Of a stretch of 64,000 nt of DNA, positions 11,823-23,182 are shown in pieces. The notes beneath the pieces were generated by a model. That model made no database searches. It worked only from the letters and a program-made list of their open reading frames with translations, and was not told the DNA's origin. The translations under genes and the position numbers were made by a program. This stretch comes from Vesta saturnalis (lineage: Eukaryota > Arthropoda > Insecta > Coleoptera > Lampyridae): contig JARFJB010001278.1 in NCBI GenBank assembly GCA_036346205.1, positions 6,496,501-6,560,500 of the forward strand, given 5' to 3'. Within the stretch, counting starts at the first letter, position 1, and each line of letters starts with the position of its first letter.

Positions 11823-12831
11823 TTATCTATTGAAAACGTTATTAATTATTGCTCTTCTCACAGCATCATTTTGGTTGGGGATAGCTGCTGCAGCTGCCAC
11901 CTCTTCATTAATACCAAGAGCATCATCTTCATCAACAAGTTCTTCATGTGGTTCTACATCATTCACATTTATTGCCAAATTATGCAGAACACTGCAGACT
12001 ACAATAATTGGCAATAAATATTGAACTTTCAAAGCCATTCCGATATGCAGACAAGGGAATCTTCTCTTTAACACCCCAAAACATTGCTCCACAGTATTCG
12101 TTGTTCTTATATGAGCAGCATTATAAGCTTCTTCTGCAGCAGTTTGAGGATTAAGAAGAGGTGTCAAGAGGTACCTCCTGCTGGGACAGCCACTGTCTCC
12201 GAGAAGGTAATTATTATTACCATAGAGTCTCCGTTCCAAATCGACAACCAGTGGTGAATTATTGAAAATGGTACCGTCATGTACTGATCCTGGCCATCGT
12301 GCTGTTATGTGCATATTTGCGGTTTCTAAATAATTCCGCATTATTCCCTCCAGGTGAATTAATCCTGACGTGTGTGCAATCAATTGCACCAACGACGCAC
12401 GGGAAAGCAGCTATTCTGAAGAAATCCATCACAGTATCATTAATTGATTGTTGCTCAGTGGGCATCTTAATGTAGCGCTGACTTTGTCCAGCAATTGAAG
12501 GGGTGACCCGGTGTACAATTCTACACTCAGAAGGTTTACTGACCGGAAATAAGTCACCTATTGTTTGCTGAAATGAACCAGTTGCATAAAACCGTAGAGT
12601 GATTAGCAACTGATTAAGTGCAGTGATGGCCTTATTCCTTTTTGTAGCTGGTTCAATTACTGAACCTATTATATGCATTAGTTCCATGACAGTTTCTTTC
12701 GAAAACCAAAATTGCAGTTTAAAATCATGATCATCCAGATTTTCAAAAGGAATATTTCGGTCCCTAATAAATCGAATTCGTCGAAGAGGAGCTTCATCTT
12801 CTGACAAGGAAGAGAGTGATGAATCAGACAT
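11823..12831 (-). pseudogene. Harbinger transposase (HARBI1-like, DDE_Tnp_4), deleted and frameshifted
   Basis: The start is ATG at 12831 (MSDSSLSSLSEDEAPLRR). The first block, to about 12300, includes an N-terminal helical region and the first catalytic Asp in GAIDCTHVRI. After ELFRNRK the reading changes frame and about a dozen residues expected before ARWPGSVHD are missing, so a small deletion caused the shift. The second block has the second Asp in LLGDSGCP and the Glu in NTVEQCFGVLKRRF, then a short acidic tail and a stop at 11823. All three catalytic residues survive, but no single protein can span them. It converges tail-to-tail with the Myb-like gene, about 70 bases apart. Confidence 0.85.
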
Positions 12832-13288
12832 CTTTAAAAAATATCATCAAATTATTTTCATATGTACTGAATTTTTTTATAAGTTATTTATAATGTAACA
12901 AGTTTGAACTTACATGTTTCTTGTAAAGCTTAAAAATATTAATAAAAAAGAAACAAAAATATTGTTTTAACGTTTGTTGAAAAACACTTTTTATTTATTA
13001 ATTTACTTTTAATATGTAATAATAGTGTAATAAATGTCAAATAATTTGGCCTAACATAAAATTAACAACACTATCATCGAGCCTTTTATGTCGATTAACT
13101 TTAACGACAATTTTAACGACGATTATCTCTTAATCGATGTTTGTGAAACATTTAAGCACTGATTTTCAATTATTTAACGACGACTACTTAACGATGATTA
13201 ACTTTAACCACGATTAGCTTAATCGACGGTTCTGAAACAAAATTTTACTTTTAATGATCGTTAAGGATTTTAATCGTGAAACCGGCTA

Positions 13289-14009
13289 AGGGATTATTGT
13301 TTTTGTGTTTACAATGTTGCCTATTTTCGCAATGAACTTCTTATAAAACTGGTTGTATAACTATCCTCAAAAATGTTATAATTATTTCATTTCTTTTAAT
13401 TTCCATTTTGTAGGTTGGAAGGTCGTGTGGTGTTGCACACCTGATATTTAGTATTATAATCTGAGGTTATAATAGAGTCTAACACAATCAGCTTGTTGCG
13501 ATTTATTTAACTCATTTTGATTTTCGCAGAAAGGTGTTTAATAACTTAAGAGAAAGCACGTTCTAATTGTTGCCTACATATACTATTAATTGCATCTAAT
13601 TCATTATTTTCCCATTTTGGATTCGAGCAAAACAAACAGTTGATAAAATTAAGAAGTGGTAAAATATCTCTCACAATATTATAGACCTCCAAACAGCAGT
13701 AACTAACACTGGTTTCGTGAACATAGCAGAACACTAATATTATACTGCATATAATAATAATGTTGGTATCTGTTTATTTATTTATAAAAATATACATACT
13801 GGTGGTCCAGCCAAGTTAGGAAACTTTTCGGCCGGTGCCCAAAATAACAATAATTTGTTTCTTATTCAGTGTTTTTTTTTTTTGCACAGAACATTTAATA
13901 CATTGTATATTATTATTAGTCCGTCGCTTTACCAAACTTAAATGCAATCATTTTATAATATTCCATTTTTTTTCCATGCCAATTACTACCATATGTCGTA
14001 GTTGATGGC
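13289..14009. other. Spacer with flank duplication and an unrecognised 62-codon frame
   Basis: 13292-13395 matches the left flank of Harbinger (10151-10250). A minus-strand frame at 13546-13734 is cysteine-containing (SYCCLEVYNIV, FCSNPKWENNELDAINSIC). It looks more protein-like than chance but belongs to no family I know. Confidence 0.4.
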
Positions 14010-15064
14010 TTTTTTCAAAAGAAGTTAGCATTAACGCGGGCGTACCACAGGGATCCGTTATAGCGCCTACACTTTTTCTGCTGTACATAAACGACCTTAT
14101 TTCTTCAACAACTAACCCCATCCATTGCTTTGCTGACGATAGCACTCTTCACTGTAGTTCATCTCAGTCTACTCATAGTGATAATCCACCTTCTATGTCA
14201 AATCAAGAAATTAAAGCTGAAATGGCAAATTCAATCAACAAAGACATTCAACGTATTCTCGAATGGGGAAGCAATAATCTAGTTAAATTTAATGCTAACA
14301 AAACTCAGTGTTGCCTTATGTCCGCCAAAAAGATCGATCATTTCCTGTTGTAAGTATGAATGGCTCAGTTCTTAAGTTTTCAGACTCTATTACTCTGTTG
14401 GGTATGACTGTATCTTCAAATCTCTCATGGGTTGACCATCTTCTGACAGCTACCAAAACAGCTGCTCATAAAATAGGCTTTTTGTACAGATCTAAGCAGT
14501 ACTTTACCTCTCGACAACTCCTTCTGCTGTATAAGGCCCAAATTCGGCCTCATCTGGAATATAATTCTCACCTTTGGGTTAGTGCTCCCCAATACGCTCT
14601 CGATATCGTTGATCGTATTCAAAACAGAGCGATTAGGCTCATAAATGACCCGTCCTTAACTTCTCACATACAGTCCCTTGAGCATAGAAGGATGGTTTCA
14701 GTTCTTTCTTTGTATTATCGTTATTACAACGGCTATTGTGCTGGTGAATTACATTCTTTGATACCATCTCCGGCTATCTTTGCGAGAAACACTCGGTTCA
14801 CTCATTCACATCATCAGTATGCAGTACAAATCTCCACTTGTCGTACCAAACGGGCTCAATCCACATTTTTCTACACGGCTTCTAAACTCTGGAATGATCT
14901 CCCTAGTTCCTGTTTTCCTCTCACTTATGATATGAGAAAATTTAAGGTAGCTGCTCATAAGCATCTATTGGCAATTCATTATCCCTCTATCCATCCTCCT
15001 AAGTGTTCCTGAGTGCTTTAGCACGATAGGCCTTATTTAGCCTGTTCAGGTCCACAATCATAAC
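14010..15064 (+). pseudogene. LINE-A copy 3: 5'-truncated RT with intact C-terminal half
   Basis: Coding homology begins abruptly near 14010. NAGVPQGSVIAPTLFLLYIN (RT palm) is followed by CFADDSTLH, the catalytic FADD motif, at about 14040-14150. A frame change near 14300 leads into a 234-codon open block (14308-15012) covering the thumb and C-terminal domain (LGMTVSSNLSWVDHL, HLEYNSHLWV, QNRAIRL, LWNDLPSSCFPL). The stop is followed by a short 3' region ending in an A-run at 15064. This is the best-preserved copy and the reference for the relics at 3440 and 5958. 5' truncation is normal for target-primed insertion. Confidence 0.85.
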
Positions 15065-15715
15065 AAAAAAAAAATCCATACATTCATTTTCTATACTTCC
15101 ATATTTCATGCTTTCATAATTTTCCTTCGAATTCCATAATCCTATTTCATTTTTCTTTTTTCGTTTTCCTTTTTTAGTTTTTTTTTTCCATACTAATTGC
15201 TTCCATTTGCACATTACATACATTCGTTGTCTGTACTTTCTTCTTCTTCTCTATGTTAGAATTCCATTACTGTTTTTTTTTTCGTTTTCCCATTTTTGTT
15301 AGTTATTTTCGTTTTTCATATAGATTCCAATATTTCTTTTTGTTCTATACCATGTGTTGCCATTTACATATTCCATACCTTTATATTCCATACACCCATT
15401 ATCCATACTTTTCTTTCGCACATTCGGATTACATAGCCATATTTCATTTTCCATTTTTCCTTGCTTTTGTATTTCTTATACATTTTATTAATTTTTTGTT
15501 CCATACCAGTTACTACCATTTTTTTATTCCATATGTCGTTGTCTGTACCTTCATACACCACGCTTTCATTTTTCTTATCTGCATTGGAATTCAATTTTTT
15601 TGTCCATTGTTTTCGTTTTTTTTCCGTATTGATTCCAATATTCTATTTCGTATTTCGTATTCCCATTTGTTTTTTCATTGTTTTAAGTTTTCATGTATAT
15701 GCTAGTATTCTTTCA
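15065..15715 (-). repeat. Strand-asymmetric A-rich low-complexity tract
   Basis: On the minus strand this is purine-rich with loosely repeated TATGGAA and GAAAATGGAA-like words. On the plus strand it reads as T-rich frames that are not genes. It lies between the A-tail of LINE-A copy 3 and the stop codon of LINE-B (15716), so it may be the LINE-B 3' untranslated region, expanded as a degenerate minisatellite. Confidence 0.5.
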
Positions 15716-15805
15716 TTACCCATTATCTGTTATCCATTTACGTAATTTTGTTTTAAACACGCTGATACATTCTAATTCCAGTATTTCTGTAGGTAATGAA
15801 TTATA
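15716..15805 (-). pseudogene. LINE-B, 3' segment: last codons of the RT ORF
   Basis: Reading down from 15805 gives YNSLPTEILELECISVFKTK and then LRKWITDNG with a TAA stop at 15716-15718, a typical end for a LINE RT protein. The segment is cut off from the rest of the gene by the fold-back element at 15806-17223. Joining 15805 to 17226 across one TA continues the same frame. Confidence 0.85.
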
Positions 15806-17223
15806 CGGGGTGTTTCCTAAGTACGGTACATAACTTCAGGAGCGTATTCTGCCACTAAAATAAAGGCAACTTTGCTTATAAACTATGTCTCAAAAATGCT
15901 TCGTTACGAAAGTACAGGGTGTGAAAGTTTCATTGAAAACCTACAATTTTTTTAATATTTCCATAACCACTTGAGACATTTCAATAAAATTTTGCAGTGT
16001 TTGAGAGTTAGCAACGGTGCGTATTTTACGCTAAAACCGGCGGATTTATTATAATCAGTGGCGTGCAGGCAGGATAACTGTTGCACAATTTGAAAGAAAA
16101 AAATGCGGTACACCACTGTTTCTAATCTTTCTCAATTTTTTTTGGATTGTCTGTTCTATTTAGACGAAAAAATGGCTCTCGTCTTTTTTTCCTAAGACTA
16201 GTCATTTTCGAGTAAAAAAAAACATTGTAGTGCTCCGTGATGTAATAACCAGTGTTCATGAATGATTCTCGTGGCCAAAACTCATAATAAACCTATAAAG
16301 AAACTAAAGTTTTTTCATTGCTTTTAATTATTTTTAAACTGTCTTAACAATGTACAACAAAAAAGTTATTTAAAATTTTTTGTCTAATACTACGGCTTCA
16401 GCCTTAAAAAAAAGGAGTATTCGTATGAAGGTATGAATATGTATTTTATTATCCAGTTGCCTGTTTGGTAGTGAAATTGTTGACATTTTTCTTGTCACCG
16501 TATTTATCTTTGTGCAAAGCGTTTTATCAGAAGGTGGCCATTTTCAACATTTACTTTAATTCTATGTCAGTGGTGATTATTATTATGATTGCTGTTTGTA
16601 ATTAAATAATAAAAAAAATAAAAATGACGTATTCATTTATGAACATTTAATTACGATACATTACAATTTAAGATAACTTTTTAGTTGTACATTGTTAAGA
16701 CAGTTTAAAAATAATTAAAAGCAATGAAAAAACTTTAGTTTCTTTATAAGTCTATTATGAGTTTGCCACGAGACTCATTCATGGACACTGATTATTACAT
16801 CACGGAGCACTACAATGCTTTTTATTTTTTTACTCGAAAACGACTAGTCTTAGGAAAAAAAGACGAGAGCCATTTTCCGTCCAAATGGAACAGACAATCC
16901 AAAAAAAATTGAGAAAGATTAGAAACAGTGGTGTACCGCATTTTTTTCATTCAAATTGTGCAACGATTATCCCGCCTGCACGCCACTGATTATAGTAAAT
17001 CCGGTGGTTTTAGCGTTGCTAACTCTCAAACACTGTAAAATTTTATTGAAATGTCTCAAGTGGTTATGGAAATATTAAAAAAAATTGTAATTTTTCAATG
17101 AAACTTTCACACCCTGTACTTCCGTAACGAAGCATTTTTGAGACAGTTTATAAGCAAAGTTGCCTTTATTTTAGTTGCAGAATGCGCTCCTGAAGTTATG
17201 TACCGTACTTAGGAAATACCCTG
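15806..17223. mobile_element. 1.4-kb fold-back TcMar-type non-autonomous element
   Basis: Two inverted arms of about 560 bp (15806-16375 and 16668-17223) are nearly identical and surround about 290 bp of non-coding DNA. The termini are CGGGGTGTTTCCTAAGTACG and, at the other end, CAGGGTATTTCCTAAG in complement, flanked by TA on both sides. The TACAGGGTG-type end and TA duplication place it with Tc1/mariner relatives. No transposase remains. It interrupts LINE-B. Confidence 0.88.
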
Positions 17224-17225
17224 TA

Positions 17226-18557
17226 TAATAGCGGTACTGCACATTCCATCGTACGCTTTCCATATTTGTTAAAATAAAAAGTAGTTCTTCTCGTTGAGTA
17301 ATTGTAGTCTAGTGTGATTTTGTATTCATTGTTGTCATAGTAAGTTAGGTCAGGTATTTATAGAATCTGTTTGGTGTTAGCATTTTGGTCTTTTCTAGTA
17401 ATGTTTGTTTACTTAGTCTGCTATTACCTTGGATTCATCTTAGTATTTTTAGCTGTAGAACTTCAAGCTTCTTCAAGTTAGTAGGATCAGCACAACCTCA
17501 CACATTCACCGCATATCTTATTATAGATTCAACCAAAGCCTTGTATACAATTTCCATTATTTTCGAATTTGCCAGCCTATTTAATAAGTAGAAACAACCT
17601 GTTATTCTTTTGATTCTGTTATGGATGTTTTCTATATGTTTGTTGTAAATAAGTCATGAATCAATAATAAGTCTCAGGTAATTAATTTGAGTAACGTTCT
17701 CAATTGTAACACGATCACATTTACGCTCCTCCCTAATTAAACATTCGCAGTTATGCATAACAATATTTACTTCTTCAGTTATCTTCATGTGCGACGTTCT
17801 GAATACTATAGTTTTAGTTTTTTCCGGGTTAGTATGTAGCTTTTGACTGTGCAACCATTTGCAAATGTTGTCTGACTTTTCTTGGGTTACTTTTCGACAG
17901 GTGTTTATATCCCGACATGAATACATTAAAATAGCATCATCTACATACATATACAATTCCGATAATTTTACGTGTTCGAATATGTCATTCATGTATATTA
18001 AAAACAGAATAGGACCCAAGTTACTCCCTTGAGGTACTCCGTGCTTAACTCTTTTTTCGTCACTAATTTCACTGTCCGTACATATTTCCTGTCCTTCAAA
18101 TAGCTTATAAACCACTCCAGTTCTTTACCTTGGATTCCTATTTTTTGCATACTTTTGATTAATATGCCGTGGTTCACTGTATCAAAAGCTTTTGATAAAT
18201 CGATAAATATTGCAATTGTGTAATTATTGTGATTCATTTGGTTATTTATATAGTTTGCGACACGAGTTAAAAGTTGTTCTGTACCTTTGCGTGCTTGAAA
18301 TCCGTATTTGCGTTTATTATTTTATTATCACGTAAGTATGCTTTTAAGTAATTAACTACGTACATTTCCAAGACTTTTTCAATTATAGGCAAAAGACTAA
18401 TGGATCTGTAGTTGCAAAAATCTTTAAGATCGCCTTTTTTAAATATAGGTCTTATAATGGACATTTTGAACTTTTTAGGAAAAATTCCTTGTTTCACTGA
18501 AGTGTTGATGAGCTTAAATAAAGTGTGTTTAAAAATATTTATGTTAATTTTAATATC
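17226..18557 (-). pseudogene. LINE-B, middle segment: RT palm to C-terminal domain
   Basis: Read on the minus strand from 18557 down: KQGIFPKKFKMSIIRPIFKK with YRSISLLP (RT fingers), then IDLSKAFDTVNHGIL (first catalytic Asp), then HGVPQGSNLGPILFLIYMND and YMYVDDAILM (the catalytic F/YADD box, here YVDD). Next come a thumb region and ESIIRYAVNVWGCADPTNLK, near 17480-17530. At least two frameshifts split these pieces. The family is jockey/CR1-like by this motif order. It continues upstream at 20332 and downstream at 15805. Confidence 0.85.
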
Positions 18558-18559
18558 TA

Positions 18560-20329
18560 CACTGTCTCTTGAATTTCTGGATATAGGGAATTCCCATGTT
18601 AAAATAAACTATTGTAAATATTGGCTCCCCTAATTACTTTACAGTAAAATGTCAAATGTAAAACTTCTTAAGGAAAAAAGGCTGCTTCTTATGTTACAAT
18701 TGCATTTACATTTGGTTCATCCGTTTTCGAGAAAATTAGGAAAAACTTAGGGGCTTTTTCGTAACCGGTAACGTTAATAAGCAATGTAAGTGTCAGGATA
18801 AATACAATAAGGAGCACAAATAAAATAAGTCTGTTATAAACAAGAAGATGATATTCTAAATAAACAAATTAATTATGAAAATTGGAATACAAATAATAAA
18901 AAATCATCATTTCTACTATTTTATCAAGTTTTTAAATCTCCGTTTGCAGCTAAACAATATCCAAGTCGATCATAGAACTCAGGTCGAACGTTTGCGAGCA
19001 TGTACTGGGAGACTTCGTGGCTGTTTGCTAAGATTGCTTCTTTTAAGTCGATCAAACTGTTAAACGAGTTTTCACTGTTGTATAATTTGTTTTTTAAATA
19101 ACCCCAGAGGAAAAAGTCACAGGGAGCCAAATCAGGGGAGCGTGCTGGCCAATTTATGGTACCATCTCGACCTATCCAACAGCCGGGAAACGTGAAGTCT
19201 AGAAACTCACGTACGATTACACTATTGTGTGCTGGACACCCATCGTGCTGGTACCAAATGTCTTCCTCCAGGTTCAAGTCTAACTGCGCTGGGCCAATTT
19301 CTTCTTGAAGCAGCTGAAGATAACGCTCTCCAGTCAACGTACCATCAATAAAAAAAGGACCTATTAATCTATGGCCCAGTATGCCAATCCATACATTAAT
19401 TGTGTTGCGATATTGACTTCTACTCTTTATTGATAAATGCAAATTTTCAGTATTCCAGTAACGAAAATTTTGGCAGTTATGAATACCATAAGTTGAAAAA
19501 GAACATTCGTCGGTGAATAAAATACAACTTAGAAAGTTTCTATCCATGTTTGATAACTCTGCTAATCTTTTTCAGAACTCCATTCTCATGAGTTTAAAAA
19601 TTTCCTGCTGCAAGCTATACTTGAAAGAATTGAACACTGGAGTTTGTCGCTTCAAAATTCGATAGACGGTACTGTGAGATATTCCTAAACTGCACCCATT
19701 TTGTCTCACACTTTTATTCTTCATATCTTCAACAACATTAAGTAACACATCCAAATCTCTGTCATTTTGCCCCAGAGGCTTAATATCTTGACAATTACAT
19801 GGCTTATTAACGTTAACGGTAGATTTGAATAAGTTGATAATTTTTGAAATTGTTTCTGCACTTGGAATTTGCCGGTTTTGATAACTAGCCGAGTACAAAT
19901 CTCTGATATTTGTAAGTGAATTGCCAGAGTAATGCCATTCAATAAATTTTACTTTTTCTTCAATGGTGTAATAATTCATTTTTATAAACAAATTTTTCTT
20001 TAAAATCTGTCCCAAATAAAGCTTTAATGATGAATGAATTGTTTTTGAACAATGAATGATTTACAATGACAATTAATAATTATTGTTAGCATTGCTGTCT
20101 AAAGCAAAGCAACCTTGACCAGTTACGAAAAAGCCCTTAAGTTTTTCCTAAATTTCTCGAAAACCGATGAACCAAATGTAAATGCAATTGTAACATAAGA
20201 AGCAGCCTTTTTTCCTTAAGAAGTTTTACATTTGACATTTTACTGTAAAATAATTAGGGGAGCCGATATTTACAATAGTTTATTTTAACATGGGAATTCC
20301 CTATGTCCAGAAATTCAAGAGACACAGTG
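18560..20329 (-). mobile_element. TcMar element with about 215-bp TIRs inserted in LINE-B
   Basis: The inverted ends start CACTGTCTCTTGAATTTCTG at 18560 and the complementary GAAATTCAAGAGACACAGTG ending at 20329. About 215 bp of each arm matches at over 95 percent by eye. TA flanks both sides (18558-18559, 20330-20331). A minus-strand transposase lies between the arms. The high arm identity suggests a fairly recent insertion. Confidence 0.92.
18924..19979 (-). pseudogene. TcMar (DUF4817/DDE_3 type) transposase with a single nonsense codon
   Basis: The start is ATG at 19979 (MNYYTIEEKVKFIEWHYSG), a DUF4817-like helix-turn-helix region, then a second HTH (GCSLGISHSTVYRILKR). The same frame continues past one TGA at about 19572-19574 (after LMRMEF) into the catalytic domain: ILFTDECSF (Asp 1), WYQHDGCPAHN (Asp 2), SPDLAPCDFFLWG (third acid, Asp). 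I count 41 residues between acids 2 and 3, a spacing reported for the DD41D group. The protein ends at 18924, about 352 codons in all. The stop may be a tryptophan codon changed by one base. Otherwise no frame break is seen. Confidence 0.85.
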
Positions 20330-20331
20330 TA

Positions 20332-21470
20332 TAACTCTTATATTGTTAATTCCTGGTGATTCATTGGGGTTCATGCTCTTTACAATCTTCTCAATTACAA
20401 TACCATTACTTAGAGGAATGTAAAAGTTACAGTTTTTGTTAGATTTGCTGCAGATTGAGATATCATTATGTTGGCATGTTTGTAACACGTCCTCTATTTG
20501 TTGGTCAAATGTTTACGAAAATTTATTTGGAATATTAATTTTTTGATACAATGGCATCATAGCGGATAATATTTTTTCGTCCTCATTCTTCGTTTCTTCT
20601 TTGTTAATAAGTAGTTTATTTCATTCCACATAATTTTACAATTATTAGCTTTATCAGTAAATCTCTTTTGGAAATAGACGTTTTTGACGTTTCTGATATT
20701 GTTATTGAAGCTATTTCTGTACTGTTTATATACGTTACGATATTCCGTGTTGTTAAGACACGATTTCTTTTATTTAATTGCGTAGGTCGTCAGTTATCCA
20801 GTATTTGCCAATGCCTCTCTTGTTTGGATTAAATTTGCATATGAATCGATCCTTACTATAAATTCTATCAAAGGTGTTAATTAAATTATTTATGAATATA
20901 TTGACATTCTCGTTTTCTGTTCTCTCCCGATCTGTGTTGCTAATATTTGTTCTTAACCTGCGTTCATTATATTTTTTCCTGCTTACACTCGTTGTGCATC
21001 CAGCTAAACTAATACAATGAAATTTAACATTTAGTCGTATAGGGTAGTGGTCTGAAATTTTACTGTGTATGACTGCTGATTTTGCGTTTTATAATTAGAT
21101 CTTATAAATATGTGGTCAAGTAGTGATCTTTTTAGATGATTTGCTCTAATTTCTTCGCGGTTGTATCGTGTGTGGCACTAATGAAACCGTTCCCATATAA
21201 TAAATTTTCGTAATGGTAAACTATTATTTTTTCTTTATCGAGCAAGTTAATGTTTACGTCACCAATTAATGTAAGGTTACTCTGTCGATAGTTACTTGAT
21301 AACACCTCTAATTCATGGATAAACTCTAACTCATTCTTGTTCGGTGGCTTATATATGAACAACAGTTCAAGAGGATAGTTACAATTATGAGAGTATATAA
21401 CAATATTTAAGCTTTCAAACATATACGTATCCAGTTCCATAATTTTGTGGCACCACCTTCCCTCACACAC
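20332..21470 (-). pseudogene. LINE-B, 5' segment: truncated endonuclease and linker
   Basis: On the minus strand, 21440-21132 reads ELLFIYKPPNKNELEFIHEL and TLIGDVNINLLDKEK, the phosphate-chemistry core of an apurinic-type endonuclease (the usual GDFN is here GDVN). The N-terminal part of that domain is absent, so the copy is 5'-truncated at about 21470, next to a minisatellite. Further down, NPNESPGINNIRV leads to the TcMar insertion site, where the frame joins the middle segment exactly. Several frameshifts occur between 21130 and 20400. Confidence 0.75.
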
Positions 21471-21540
21471 AACCACCCAGCCACCCACACAGATACCCGG
21501 ACACACGGACACGCGGACACGCTGGCACGCGGACACGCGG
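21463..21540. repeat. Short minisatellite (ACACGCGG-type)
   Basis: CACCC/CCAGCCACCC units lead into four or five copies of a 9-10-mer like GGACACGCGG. It lies exactly where LINE-B is truncated. Confidence 0.65.
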
Positions 21541-23182
21541 TAAAGTGTTTGAGCATTTGGTGAAGCAGTTACTGATGTAATAACGCATTAATGATTGGAG
21601 AAGCTTTTCTATTGTAACGTTTTGTTTTGTCGTTTAAGTATTTAAAAGGTTTATGATTTTTTTTTTATTTTCAAAGCTATTGTTGTTGAATAAAGTAAAA
21701 ATGAAAGTTTAAGAGGAAAATGTGATTTACATTTTGGTATCGATATTTAGGAAAACCCTCCTACTAGTGTAAAAGGAAACATTCGTTAGTGTCTTTGTAA
21801 ATAAGGATAGTTTTGCATAAAGAAATGTTATTTTAAATTGGTTGAATTTAGTTAAATAGCATTGAGTTTGCTCATATAAAATTTAAATTAAAGAAAATAT
21901 TCAGATAGACACATTGTAAGGCACATCTTTTGTAAAAGTTACATATTTCCGCCAGTTCGGCACCATTTCTGTTGGTAAGAGTTTGGTTTCAAACAAATAA
22001 TTTGACTTTAAATACATAGAATTAAAGGCTAGTTTGCTTAAAATTTCCAAATAACCACATATCAAATTACTTAGATAAGGTTTCGAGTAGAAGTAGAATG
22101 CTGACGACGATTTTTGAGTTGAATTCGCGAATGCGCGTAGGTAAAAAAATTAAGTTGTTTGGCTAATTAAAGTGGAAGGGGTTAAAAAAGCTAATCTGCC
22201 CGCAAGTGAAATTATTCCTAATAACAGTGGTTGTATATGCTTAGAAGCGTACAGTTTATCGTTAAGGTGGCGAAGTTTACCGCGAAACGAAGTTGAATCC
22301 GGTGCGTGTTGAAGGAACTGTCGTTATAGGGTGTTCATCCCCTCACTAATTGCAATAAGAGATCATATAATTGTTCAACCTTCACGAGACCAATTTAACG
22401 TTACGTGTAGTTAATCCTTACTAACAGATAACCTGCTGTAAATAAATAAAGCTTAATTTAAAATATTAAAAATTGTTCAGAACTTGTACATTATTAGTGT
22501 AAAAATAATAAGTAACACGCTGTAAATAATCCCGCTTGAGGTGTATAGTTAACGAGAATAAAATTAAGTGAACTAATTTCGTGTTAATGTAAACATTAGC
22601 GTGTGCACGATCAATTGAGATTCGATCCAAAACACAAGCTGCAAAAGGAAGCAGTCACCAGCTGTATGATACTGGGAAATTGCAAGGGTCGCTCAGCATC
22701 AACCATATCGTCGAAGTTACCCTCTGCGTCCATTCCAGATTCTGTGTAACAAAAGGGCATCTCCATTTAAGATAACATTTCTCTGCTTTTTATTGTGATG
22801 GATGACGAATGCTAACAAATTTATGGAGTGTTATTGATATTATTTTTTGTTATGTGTTGGTGTAAACGGTTGAACACGTTTGTTTTTTTAAGATTAACTT
22901 TTCTTTATGTTTACCGTTTAAATTTCATTATGGACGTATCCATCCGTATTTTTATTACCTAAATTTATTTGAAGGTGTTTTTTATTCTTGTTTTAAATTG
23001 AAGAATTTACATCGAAATTGTGTGTGATGGCTACGTTTTTAGCGCGCAATTTAATTGTTTATTTGTAGAAAAAATAACCATTTATTCTTTTCGACAATTA
23101 AATCAGTTTTGTAGTAAATTTTAATAGAGGTCATCGTGATTTTAGTTAAGCATACAAATATTTGTTTTTTGAAGCCTTTTAG
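21541..23182. other. Non-repetitive-looking DNA, possible 5' flank of a host gene
   Basis: No transposon signature is visible. A 27-codon ATG frame at 22666-22749 (MILGNCKGRSASTISSKLP) is serine-rich and unrecognised. The 3' part ends in a pyrimidine tract and AG at 23181-23182, directly before the candidate exon. Confidence 0.35.

Larger units (their letters stand above)
10265..13288. mobile_element. PIF/Harbinger DNA transposon (two convergent genes)
   Basis: The ends are inverted: GGCCGGTTTCAC at 10266 and GTGAAACCGGC ending at 13286. Subterminal motifs such as TTAACGAC recur on both sides. Inside lie a Myb/SANT-like gene on + and a DDE transposase on -, the standard two-protein set of this superfamily. 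The target duplication is not clean (TAT against TAA at the ends). Both genes are damaged, so the copy is probably non-autonomous now. Confidence 0.85.

Noticed and set aside
15253..15745. Phe/Ile/Tyr-rich plus-strand frames that look like membrane proteins
   Set aside because: They arise from the T-rich low-complexity tract and have no realistic start or flanking signals.
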